Source: Eurosta solidaginis
Taxonomy: Eukaryota > Arthropoda > Insecta > Diptera > Tephritidae
Direction: 5' to 3'
NCBI RefSeq assembly: GCF_040869045.1
Contig: NC_090319.1
Span: forward strand, 302,362,998 to 302,426,997
Length of the DNA: 64,000 bases
Shown here: positions 11,117 through 22,800 of the stretch, piece by piece
Layout: each line of letters starts with the position of its first letter
Numbering within the stretch: the first letter of the stretch is position 1
Translations under genes and position numbers: made by a program
Notes under the pieces: generated by a model
What the model was told of the DNA's origin: nothing
Database searches by the model: none
Seen by the model: only the letters and a program-made list of their open reading frames with translations

Positions 11117-11709
11117 GAGTTCAAAATACTTGATTTATTACCTTGTCGGGGAAGACCAAGGAACTTCAACAAAATAAAATTAACACTATTATACAAAAAT
11201 GTACTTCCCATTTCAACTCCTAAGTATAAAGATATGATGGAGTTACTAAGGTATATACAACCTATGCACCATTAATATTTTAACAACCTAACACATAATC
11301 TAAATCAGGAGAAATAATATGGCAAAATCTTCAATATTATCCCTAATAAATAAATGAATGTAAATTTAATTTTTTAATAAATGAATTAATATTTATTTTT
11401 AAAAACATTTCTTTAATTACATAAATAAAAATCTGTATCTAACTTGAAAACTTCCCTATTTAGTTTAAAACTATTACATTCATCTACATCAAAGATAAAA
11501 TATTTATACCTTCTATTATTTAATTTCTTAAAAGTAAGTGGACTTATTCCTTTTCACAAACAAAAAAGTAATTTTATTAATTTTGAAAGTGGTTTAAGTC
11601 TATTTTAGGTTCTGAAACACAGCTTATTTCTATAGTAAAGTTTACTAAACATATTACGTTATATATTCTAATATGTTAAATGTCACAAAGCCATAAAAAA
11701 AATAATACT

Positions 11710-11867
11710 TACTTACTTAATTGGCGCTTAACCGTCTAAACGGTTATGGCCGTCCAACAAAGCGCGCCAGTCGCTCCTTCGCTCCGCCAACCGCCGCCAA
11801 TTGGTCACACCAAGGGAGTTTAAATCGTTTTCCACCTGGTCCTTCCAACGGAGTGGGGGCCGCCCTC
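11710..11867 (-). mobile_element. 5'-truncated RTE insertion
   Basis: About 158 bp nearly identical, as the complement, to the 3' end of the intact RTE element at 48782-52201, including the (AAGT)n tail (here ACTTACTTAC). It is flanked by a 13-bp direct repeat AAAAAATAATACT (11697-11709 and 11868-11880), a target-site duplication. Only a few mismatches are visible over the shared stretch, so the insertion is young. It lies inside the TIR transposon. Confidence 0.85.
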
Positions 11868-11984
11868 AAAAAATAATACTACTTAACAATATTTTTGAAA
11901 CAAATCAAACACAAACCCTTAAATATCTGAATATAAGAAAAAATGGACTTAAACCACTTTAAAATAAACGACTCATATATTTAA

Positions 11985-12086
11985 ATCGTTGCGGGATGGT
12001 CAGGCTTGTACCTTAAAGGACCATAATCATCGATAACACTCCCCAAAACCTTAGATGAGTATCTTTATCGCTACAATAACAACAAC
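11985..12086 (-). repeat. Fragment of the (TTG)n-type repeat
   Basis: Reads GGATGGTCAGGCTTGTACC, then ATCGATAACACTCCCC and a short (AAC)n tract. It matches the first third of the copy at 10714-11116. It borders the right end of the TIR transposon, with another fragment at 10269-10316 on the left side. Confidence 0.5.
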
Positions 12087-12309
12087 ATGAGTTTGTAAGC
12101 TGCGAAATATTATAAGTGCACATGTACCCTACTGTTCTTGGCGTGTTCTTATCGAAAATGATAGTGTTTGAATTAAAATTAAAAGCTATATTTCACAAAT
12201 TTAAATTTTCTCAAAGGGTTAAGATTTTTTTTCTTTTTGTCATAATAGTACGGTTCTTTATGGGAGAACTTTCAAGTTCAATTCCACTTTGTTAAATACA
12301 CTTTGAGAG

Positions 12310-12372
12310 GCACGAAGCAAATTGGAAGAGAAGCTAGGCCTAAAATCTCTTCGGAGATTATCGCGCCTTGTG
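12310..12372 (+). repeat. SINE tail fragment
   Basis: AAATTGGAAGAGAAGCTAGG and ATCTCTTCGGAGATTATCGC match the 3' part of the tRNA-headed SINE copies. The head is missing. Confidence 0.5.
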
Positions 12373-12610
12373 TTTACTTATTTTAACTATTTATTTATGT
12401 TTTTGTATGTTTTTAGCTGTGTAATATTACCCGCATAATATGACGTTTTAATGCGAAATCAGAATTTAACCTCTGATACAATATTTAAGCGCCAATACTT
12501 ATGCTGTTTCGACAAGTTTGACGAGTTTTATGTAAAATTTTTTCTTGTGCACAGATTTGTTTATTGTTTTCTTTTTTTACGCGTTTGGCTCTCTACTGCT
12601 TTAAAACATT

Positions 12611-13960
12611 TTTATACTCAGCGTGCTTTACACACAGAGTATATTAACTTGGTTGGATAACGGTTGGTTGTACAGGTATAAAAGAATCGAGATAGATATA
12701 GACTTCCATATATCAAAATCATCAGTATCGAAAATAAATTAGAATGAGCAATGTCCGTCCGTCCGTCCGTCGGTCCGTTAACACGATGACTTGAGTAAAT
12801 ATTGAGAATAGATTGGTATTGAAACTGAGCGAAATCGGATGATAACCACGCCCACTTTCTATATATATAACATTTTGGAAAACACAAAAAACCTGATTAT
12901 TTAGTAAATAATACACCTAGAACGTTGAAATTTGACGTGTGGACTGATATTGACACTCTTGATAAAAATTTGAAAGTTTTTTAAATGAGCGTGGCGTCGC
13001 CCACTTGTGATAAAATCTATTTTACAAATATTATTAATCATAAAACAAAAATCGTTAAACCTATCGTAACAAAATTCTGCAGAGAGGTTGCCTTTATTAT
13101 AAGGAAGGCTTTGAAGAAAAATTAACGAAATCGGTTAAGGACCACGCCCACTTGTATATAAAAGATTTTTAAAAGGGTCGTGGACGAATAAAATAAGCTA
13201 TATCTTTGCAAAAACGAGCTTTATATCAATGGTATTTCATTTCCCAAGCGGATTTATAACAATAAATAGGAAAAACTTCAAATTTAAAAAAATTGGGCGT
13301 GGCACCGCCCCTTTTATAACTAAGCACTTTTCTATGTTTCGGGAGCCTTAACTCGAAGAAAAACTAACGGATGGTAATAAAATTGGGTACACAAATTTTT
13401 CCTATTGCAGGAAATATAGAAAAAATGAACGAGATCGGTTAAAAACCATGCACACTTTTATATAAAAGATTTTTAAAAGGGTTTTAGACGAAAATAATAA
13501 GTTATATCTTAGCGAAAAAGAGCTTTGTATCAATAGAAATTTACTTTCTAAATTGAATTATAACATTAAATTCGAAAACACCAACATTTTTAAAAATGGG
13601 GTGGCACCGCCCCTTTTAGGACTATGTTTCGGGAGCCATAACTCGAAGATAAATCAACATGAAATGAAATTGTGTACAATATTTTTAGTAAAAATGGACG
13701 GGATCGGTTAAAGACCGCGGCAAATTAGATATAAAACAAATTTAAAAGGCACCAGAATAATAAGCTATAACTTAGCAAAAAATAGTTTTGAATCAATGAT
13801 CAAGTTTTACTGTAAGAGGAAATGGGGAGACATTTTTTTTAAACGGGCGGTGCCACATGTTATGTAGAAAAGTAATTTATCTGAAATGAAATGTACAATT
13901 AAAGTTCACGCTGAGTATATAATGTTCGGTTACAAGCGAACTTAGACACCTTTACTTGTT
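12611..13960 (+). mobile_element. mini-me/DINE-1-like (Helentron-type) element
   Basis: Starts TTTATACTCAGCGTG and ends GCTGAGTATATAATGTTCGG, a short stem-loop, then CTTAGACACCTTTACTTGTT. The start and the subterminal end are inverted repeats (TATACTCAG.../...CTGAGTATA). The 3' hairpin GTTCG/CGAAC sits just before the end. A (GTCC)n tract lies at 12752-12775 and a (TA) stretch near 12860. These are features described for dipteran mini-me/DINE-1 elements and related Helentron derivatives. Several internal copies of ACCACGCCCACTTTTATATA and GGCACCGCCCCTTTTA are present. No coding. Confidence 0.65.
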
Positions 13961-14016
13961 TTTTTTTTTTAATGTAAAGCCGAATTGTTCTGATGTTTAT
14001 GACAAATATACATATG

Positions 14017-14931
14017 TACCATATAGGGAAATCAGTAACTAGTGATACAAATTTCTGGTCTAGTTCTCCTAAAGTACCAAAAAAGTATTAGTCCGATAAT
14101 TACTAGATTTTCTCTAGTTCAAAAGTCGATACACACTTTATGGTTCATATTTAACATATATGGCTACTGGCTTTAAAGAACTTCGACTAATAGTATGCCT
14201 TCTTTCCCTACACTTTAAAGCCTTTCCCTTAGGTAAACTCCATAGCATAAAGGTAAGCAAGTGGTTTTTTTTTTGGCATAACTTCAGCCGAATAATTTTA
14301 GACAATGACAAGCAACTTATATCTATGTCAATTCGAATTAAGTATGCCTAAGTCTTTCAGAGGATTATATTTCTATTTCTTGTTCAGTTGTTTGATGGGC
14401 CAATGTTTATAACCTTTGGGGTTTTTCATATAAGAGCTACATATTTTGACGGTGGTATATTTTGAAACTTCCTCAGGCTGCGTTTCGGTACATTTTGTAC
14501 CTTCCTCGGGGGGAAGATAAAAACTATCTTAAACAGTGAGTTGATATTTCCTATGTAGATATTAATGGAGTGGCTTGGAACTATCGAAAAAGGGGATAAA
14601 ATCGTGTTAAAAGCAACATGTTGAATTTCAGTCTGGTTCGGATCCAACGAAATAATGCGAACAAAAGAAACAGATTCAAACTGTAAATGTTTACACCGAT
14701 TCGGAACTGTCGAAAAAGCACCAATAAATAAACTAGATCTTAAGTGGAAATTTGTATCTAGTTCGGAACTATATAAAAAGGTAATGCAGCGGGGAAAATT
14801 CCACCGCCTAGGATATGGTCATGTTAAATTCGCTTGTTGAAAGCATGTAAAAGAAATAAAAGGCGAACTAGGAGGGGTTTTGAATTCACTAGAAGCGCAT
14901 CAGTTTTGAACTAGAGATTTTCCCTACAGGG
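14017..14931. repeat. Unclassified dispersed repeat (copy 2)
   Basis: Left edge near ATATAGGGAAATCAGTAACTAG and right edge GAACTAGAGATTTTCCCTACAGGGTA are roughly inverted, suggesting a degenerate TIR element. It shares several blocks with 7060-7480. No conserved coding; the small open frames at 14160 and 14426 lack motifs. Confidence 0.4.
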
Positions 14932-14934
14932 TAC

Positions 14935-15425
14935 GTATGGCTGATTTTACGTAGACTATGATATTCGTTTCCTAAGACTTTAGTAATAACAAATATGATT
15001 CATTGATAATTTCTTGGAAATGTTTTGATTTTTCTTAGAATGAGTTGAACCAAATTTAAGACGATATTATTCCTTTCCTTTCGGAAGTTAACTATGCAAG
15101 ACAGAGTAAGCAAATGTGTAACATTAATTTCTGACATTTTTAGTGAAAGGTAATATTGAGTGGATAATTTTTTACGTTGGGATAAATCGGCAAATATAGA
15201 CACCATGGATGAAAAATTGGAAATAAATTATTATCTTGTAATGCAAGAAGGTACAACCCACCACAGGCTAAAATCCACTTTTATTTTGTCTTTATTAAAC
15301 ATACAAGTTACGTTAAGGTACAAATTTGATCTTAGTTTCTTATTAAAGCATATGCATATGGAACAACCATTCATTACATAGGCTACTGGTTCCGTAGTCC
15401 CACCCGTCACTTTTAGGAAATGGTA
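14935..15425. other. Intergenic, nothing recognised
   Basis: AT-rich, with small overlapping frames on both strands and no motif or codon character. Confidence 0.35.
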
Positions 15426-15943
15426 ATTATACGCAGCTGAACAGAGCTCACAGAGTATATTAATTTTATTCGCATAACGGTACCCCGTAACGGCATAAAC
15501 TAATTGAGATAGATATAGACTCCTACGTATCAAAATGATCTGGGCGAAAAGAGAAATTCATTTAGCCATGTCCGTCTTTCCGTCTGCTCGTAAACACGAT
15601 AACTTGAGTAAAGTTTGAGGTATGTCAATGAAATTTGGTATGTGAATTCCTGGGAACTCATCTTAGATCACTATTTAAAATGAACGAAATCGGACTATAA
15701 CCACGCCCACTTTTTCGATATCGAAAATTTCGAAAAACCGAAAAAGTGCAATAGTTCATTACCAAAGACGGATAAAGCGATGAAACTTGGTAGAAAATCT
15801 TGGAAAATCAGTAAAATTTTGGACAATAGGCGTGGCACCGCCCACTTTTAAAAGAAGGTAATTTAAAATTTTGCAAGCTGCAATTTGGCAGCTGAGTATG
15901 TAATGTTCGGTTACACGCGAACTTAGCCTTCCTTACTTGTTTT
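15426..15943 (+). mobile_element. Short mini-me-like element without tandem array
   Basis: Starts with CAGCTGAACAGAGCTCACAG and ends GTAATGTTCGGTTACACGCG with the hairpin, then ACTTAGCCTTCCTTACTTGT. It contains CCATGTCCGTCTTTCCGTCT (eroded GTCY tract) and CCACGCCCACTTTTTCGATA. At 518 bp it is a minimal version of the family seen at 21343 and 42231. Confidence 0.65.
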
Positions 15944-16808
15944 TCGTTAAAATTGGACACCTTAGTTTTATATTTCCTCAGCTTCGTATGCAATTAGTAA
16001 AAGCCTTTCAGTGGTAAAATTTCAAAACGTCTATAATTACTAGTTAAAGGAGAATGGCTTAAAGTTTGTTTCAAAGTCGATTCAAAATATGCCATCCGTC
16101 GCTATGGAATGTATATCATAAAGATGAATATAAAAAATGATTTACCTCTTAGGGGTACGAAAAAAAAATAATCTCGGAAGCATTTAAGAAGCGAATGGTG
16201 TATGACTACGAAGATATAATGAGCCTTGGCAGACGTGGTTAACCATTTTAATCAATTGCATATTTATATATAGAACTAATGAACTCAATTTTCAATACGA
16301 ATCCCTTAGTTTCTTTGAATTATAGTACCTTTTCATTATAAGTTGTTCTTCTTGAACATACTTTCGATGATTGGGATTCGTGCAGTGAGATGGTCATCTA
16401 TTAAAAGAACTGCGATGACTCGGGTTAGCACTGCCACTCTCACTGGATAACTCCAAATCAATATTTGCACTTCATATGGGAGTCACCTATAGATGACGGG
16501 GTTGTAGTACTCACTGAGCTGTATGAACCGATCCGTACCGATCCGTTGGCTTAAGAGAACTGCACTCAAAAGTCAGGAGGCGGGGGAATAAAAAGATTAA
16601 AAGGCATTGCCGCCGTCGTCCAACGCTGGCTGACACCCACTAGAATTTTTAAGTGAATTATATTAAAAGAAGTATTCACTGGTTTTATACTTAAGAGCCA
16701 TTGTGATTTATACCCTTATTATTATAAACAAATTAATCAGTGATTATTTTTATATTAAATGTGATTTTAGATATAAAAGCTGAAACTAAACGAAGGAGGC
16801 TGCATAAA
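15944..16808. other. Region upstream of cystinosin copy A
   Basis: Must contain the promoter and 5' untranslated region of copy A, but I see no certain TATA box, initiator or enhancer motif. It is AT-rich with no repeat identified by eye. Confidence 0.35.
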
Positions 16809-19800
16809 ATGGGAGGCTGCAATGGTAACGGTATTCGAAAATGTACCAAAATTTTAATATTATCAATATTAGCAATAGGTGAGCATAAACAATTAAATAA
16901 TGAAATAAGATAATCAATGTATAATCACGCACGAGTTAATACCTCTTTCCCCTTACAGGCGATCTAACAACACAGACAGTCACTGCCATGCGAAACGATT
17001 TGAATGGGAAAGACACATCGTTGAGTGTTTCCACTTATGACCTTACAGTATTAGTGCAAGGAAATACATCATTTGAAGTTTTGGTGAGGTAAGTAATGTT
17101 CAGAGGTTGAAAGGTTGGATATCGCCATAGTAGAATGCAATACTCATATGCGAAAAACAAAGCGCCCGAAAAACTCTGTACTAAATCAGGGGGATACACT
17201 TTTCTTTTCAAGGTGCACGGATTGCCCGGATGATTTATATTCGTCGACAAAATATGCAAGACTACGAGAGCCACCCAATGCGAAGTTATAGCATGTATCA
17301 GAACCAGGGGTGAGCGTGAGCTTAGCACCTGCTAAGCGACCTTATATGTACATATATGATAAGCGAGAGCACGATGGCTACTTTGTCAAAATCAAAGACA
17401 GCTCTTTTAGTTTGATCAAAGATGGTCTATGGTTTGATTTGGATGGTCGTACAGTAAGGAAGTGTCGCACGCGCTCTTAAAACATAGTACCAACGAGTGC
17501 GTGTGAGAGCTCTCTGTTCAAGGATTGAAATCAAACTAAATCATTGTTTACTATATAGTTTGGCAGCTTATTTTGAGGTTATGTTGCGAATAGAGTGGAA
17601 GGCAGTGGACTAGGCAGTCGAATGACACATAATGAAGGAATGGTATTGGGAGTTTTTTCAAAGTTAAAAAAAAATGATAAGAGCTTTAATATAAATAAAA
17701 ATATTGTTTTAATAACAACAAAAACTTGGATAACGGTTGGTTGAACAGGTATAACGGAATCGAGATAGATATAGACTTCCATATATCAAAATCATCAGTA
17801 TCGAAAAAAAATTTGATTGAGCCATGTCCGTCCGTCCGTCCGTCCGCCGGTTAACACGATAACTTGAGTAAATATTGAGATATCTTCACCAAATTTGGTA
17901 CAGGAGGATCTGGACCCAGAATAGATTGGTATTGAAAATGAGCGTAATCGGATGATAACCACGCCCACTTTTTATATATATATAACATTTTGGAAAACAC
18001 AAAAAACCTGATTATTTAGTAAATAATACACCTACAATGTTGAAATTGGCATGTGGACTGATATGAGACTTGATAAAAGTTTGAAAAAAAAATTTTTTAA
18101 ATATAAATAAATAAATACATTTTACCAATATTATTAATCATAAATCAAAAACCGTTAAACCTATTGTAACAAAATTCGACAGATAGGTTGCCTTTACTAT
18201 AAGGAATGATTTGGAGAAAAATGAACGAAATCGGTTAAGGACCACGCCCACTTTTATATAAAAGGTTTTTAATCTTTTTTATCTTTGCAAATTGGTATTT
18301 CATTTCCCAAGTGGATTTATAACAATAAATAGGAAAAACTTTAAATTTAAAAAAATGGGCGTGGCACCGCCTCTTTTATGACTAAACAATTTTCTATGTT
18401 TCGGGAGCCATAATTTGAAGAAAAATTAACGGATCGTAATACAATTCGGTACACAGATTTCCCCTATAGCAGGAAATATTTCTAGAAAAAATGGACGAGA
18501 TCGGTTAAAGACCACGCCCACTTTTATATAAAAAATTTTTAAAATGGTCGTAGACGAAAATAATAAGCTATATCTTAGCGAAAAAGAGATTTGTATCAAT
18601 AGAATTTTACTTTCTAAATTGAACTATAATATTAAATTGGAAAACACTAAAATTTTTGAAAATGGGAGTGGCACCGCCCCTTTTATGACTAAGAAATTTT
18701 CTATGTTTCAGGATCCATAACTCGAAGAAAAATTAACATATCGTAATGAAATTGTGTACACATATTTCCTTATAGCAGAAAATATTTCTAGTAAAAATGG
18801 ACATGATCGGTTAAAGACCATAGCAACTTAGATATAAAACAAGATTAAAGGGGTCGTAGACTAGAATAATAAGCTATAACTTAGCAAAAAATAGTTTTGA
18901 ATCAATGATATTTCACTTATCAAGTTTTATTGTAAGAGGAAATGGGGAGAAATTTTTTTTAAACGGGCGGTGCTACGTGTTATGTAGAAAAGTAATTTAT
19001 CTGAAATGAAATGTGCAATTGAAGCTCACGCTGAGTTTATAATGTTCGTTTACACCCGAACTTAGACACCTTTACTTGTTTTATTATGCAGAACCAGTGA
19101 CAAGTTAAACCTTTAAATCCGAATTAAAAGTAAACTAGACGCGCTAGACTAAAAGTTTGTTCAAAAAATGTGTCTATTCGATGCCACCTTTCGGAAAATT
19201 ACTATCAATACTCTGTTGCAACAATCCTCTTCTACAGTGTAATTTAACGTGGGATACCTCCTAGGAAGATTAGGTCACGGTTCTCCTCCAAATTGCGATG
19301 TGATGCTTTTTTATTTTTTCCAAAAATTTAGTATGGATCTACAGATTTGGAATTTGGTATCTACAGAAACAGTGGTGCGAACCCCTTTTTGACACAAAAA
19401 CGGTTTGTGAAGTATTTTGATGTTTTAAATTACCTGCCCCAGAATAAGAAACGTTAGACCTTTGGTATAGTATGCACTTCTCACATAGGAAATTATTACT
19501 ACGTAATGATCTTTTCAGAGCTCATATGGGCATTTTGCAATAACAATATTTGCTTAGAGCTTATTAATTTTACAAGTGAATTTTCATTTTAATTAGTTCT
19601 GTATCGTGTAAGCAGTTTTGACGTCAACTTTGAAGCGTTAACTGAGCCTCATTAGAAACTCCAAAAGCTTTAAGAAAAAGAAATTTTCGGTCATTTAGGG
19701 AGAACTTTACTCCCCAGAAGCTTACTCATTCTAAAATAGCAAAAATAGAAAAATATCAAGACCAAGCGTCTTTTCCAATTTATGGAATGCTGCTTTTCCT

Positions 19801-22800
19801 AACCTTGCCCTAAAATTTTTGGACCACTGGTGGCTCAGCCCAAGTTTGGAAGCACAACCAATACATTGTGTTGAATTACCCAGCTCCTTTCAATACACTG
19901 TACTTTAAATATGTATATATTTAGAAATACTTTGGAATTCAGGGACTCCTTGTTCTCTAAAATTTGGGGGAAAATCTCGCTTAAAAGTATGCTAATTTTA
20001 GGAAATTGGAACCACTGACGGCTATACATACATATATAATTAGCAAGAAGTTTGCTATTAGATATATTATTTTATAACACAGGCGTCCATTGGAACGAGA
20101 TGTTAATGTCAGTTTGGTCAGACAGCATGAAGCGCTGGTGGAACTACGTCCTAATGACTTCACAATAACTGCTGGTAATCCACAAAATCAGACAATTACT
20201 ATCTTTGGTATTCAACCGGGGCACTTAGAGATCACTGCCAAAAGTGTATCGAACGAAACATGGATGTAAGTTTGCAACGTGATATACTTATTTAAATATC
20301 TACTTATAAACCATTACATGTTTTCTGCCATAGTGTGGATGACTTATTTGTACGCGTAACTGTTGCCAAATCAGAGGCCTTAATTGTTATATCGGTAGTG
20401 GTTGGTTGGATGTATTTTAGTGCTTGGTCTTCATCATTTTATCCACAAATTCATAGGAATATCAAAAAGCGATCCGTAGTTGGCCTAAACTTTGATTTTC
20501 TTGCTCTTAACTTATTGGGATTTTTGATGTATGGTATTTTTAATTGCGGTCTCTATTGGATACCTGGAATCCAATCGGAATATTTCAGTCGTCATCCACG
20601 TGGTTTAATTCCTGTGCTGCTTAACGATGTTGTCTTCTCACTGCATGCCAGTTGTGCTACTATATTTATTATAGGTCAATGTTTTGTTTATGACGTAAGT
20701 ATAAATGGTTTTCAAGAATTACAATTAAATACTTGTGTATGTTATCTTCAATTAAAGCGCGGTGATCAAAGATTATCAAATATAGCTTCAACAATTTTAA
20801 TTGTAGTCGGCATAATTCTATTAACCATCGGTATAATGGCTGTAATGAATGTCATACAGTGGTTGGACTTCCTTTACTATTGTAGCTACCTTAAATTGGT
20901 GGTAACAGTTATTAAATATGTGCCACAGGTTTGTAGAAATTTGGCTGAAGCCTTAATATGTTATAATGTAGTCTAACCAAAATTTTCAAAACCTCTGAAA
21001 AGGCCGTCATGAATTATCGTCTCAAAAGTACCAAAGGTTGGAGCGTATACAATGTTCTTATGGACTTAACTGGTAGTATTCTAAGTATGCTACAGATGAT
21101 TTTAAATGCCTACAATTATGGTAAATATTTTTCAGACAAAAATCATGCCTATTAATGAGCTAAAATTAACCTTATATCTACTGTTTTTTTCTCTTTTAAA
21201 TCAGTCCAGATCACTTGTTTTTTAATATGTTTCAATAATATTGTCAGTAAAGATTAGATATTGACAAATATTAAGTTATGCAAGAGTATCGTGTAGTATT
21301 AAACTTCGTTAATTTTTGCTTTGAGCTCCGCATATGTGTATCATTATACTCAGTTGAGCAGAGCTCACAGAGTATATTAACTTTGATTGGATAGCGGTTG
21401 GTTGTACAGGTATAAAGGAATCGAGATAGATATAGACTTCCATATATCAAAATCTTCAGTATCGAAAAAAAATTCGATTGAGCCATGTCCGTCCGTCCGT
21501 CCGCCCGTCTGTCCGTTAACACGATAACTTGAGTAAATTTTGAGGTATCTTGATGAAATTCGGCATGTAGGTTCCTGGGCACTCATCTCAGATCGCTATT
21601 TAAAATGAACGATATCGGACAATAACTATGCCCACTTCTTCGATATCGAAAATTTCGAAAAATCGAAAAAGTGCGATAATTCATTACCAAATACGGATTA
21701 AGCGATAAAAATTGGTAGGTGAGTTGAACTTATGATGCAGAATAGAAAACTAGTAAAATTTTGGACAATGGGCGTGGCACCGCCCTCTTTTAAAAGAAGG
21801 TAATTTAGAAGTTTTGCAAGCTGTAATTTGGCATTCGTTGAAGATATCATGATGAAATTTGGCAGGAACGTTACTCTTATTACTATATGTCTGCTTAATA
21901 AAAATTAGCAAAATCGGAGAACGACCACGCCTACTTTTTAAAAAAAAAAAATTTTTTTTTTGCAACAAAATATAAAAATAAAATAAAATTTCAAAATGGG
22001 CGTGGCTCCGCCCTTTTTCATTTAATTTGTCTAGGATACTTTTAATGCCATAAGTCGAACAAAAATTTACCAATCCTTGTGAAATTTGGTAGAGGCTTAG
22101 ATTCTAGGACGATAACTGTTTTCTGTGAAAAAGGGCGAAATCGGTTGAAGCCACGCCCAGTTTTTATACACAGTCGACCGTCTGTCCCTCCGCTCGGCCT
22201 TTAACACGATAACTTGAGCAAAAATCGATATATCTTTACTAAACTCAGTTCGCGTACTTATCTGAACTCACTTTGTATTGGTGTAAAAAGTGGCCGAAAT
22301 CCGACTATGACCACGCCCACTTTTTCGATATCGAAAATTACGAAAAATGAAAAAAATGCCATAATTATATACCAAATTCGAAAAAAGGGATGAAACATGG
22401 TAATTGTATTGGTCTATTGACGCAAAATATAACTTTAGAAAAAAACTTGGTAAAATGGGTGTGACACCTACCATATTAAGTAGAAGAAAATGAAAAAGTT
22501 TTGCAGGGCGAAATCAAAAGACCTTGGAATCTTGGAAGGAATACTGTTAGTGGTATTACATATATAAATAAATTAGCGGTACCCGACAGATGATGTTCTG
22601 GATCCCCTGGTCCACATTTTGGTCGATATCTCGAAAACGCCTTCACATATATACATAACTAAAGGCCACTCCCTTTTAAAACCCTCATTAATACCTTTAA
22701 TTTGATACCCATATCGTACAAACACATTCTAGAGTCACCCCTGGTCCACGTTTATGGCGATATCTCGAGAAGGCGTCCACATATAGAACTAAGGCCCACT

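Larger units (their letters stand above)
10340..11975. mobile_element. TIR DNA transposon with TA target duplication, degraded
   Basis: Inverted ends of about 32 bp start TGAGTCGTTTATTTTGAAAG at 10340 and close as the complement at 11944-11975. Both are bordered by TA, as expected for Tc1/mariner-like insertion. The motif TGGTTTAAGTC recurs internally near 10525 and 11590. A coding remnant at about 11118-11275 (+) ends in KYKDMMELLRYIQPMHH and a stop. It could be a transposase C-terminus but I do not recognise the family. Nested inside are a dispersed repeat (10714-11116) and a truncated RTE (11710-11867). It appears inserted in a copy of the 7480-type repeat, whose fragments flank it. Confidence 0.65.

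Noticed and set aside
10997..11275. 92-codon frame with a Gln run
   Set aside because: Spans the junction between a dispersed repeat (the CAA run is its microsatellite) and a transposon remnant; only the last about 50 codons may be an old coding fragment.
20335..20976. A single-exon 213-residue transporter-like gene
   Set aside because: It is exon 4, the stop-free intron 4, exon 5 and part of intron 5 of cystinosin copy A read through; splice sites and alignment with copy B give the correct structure.
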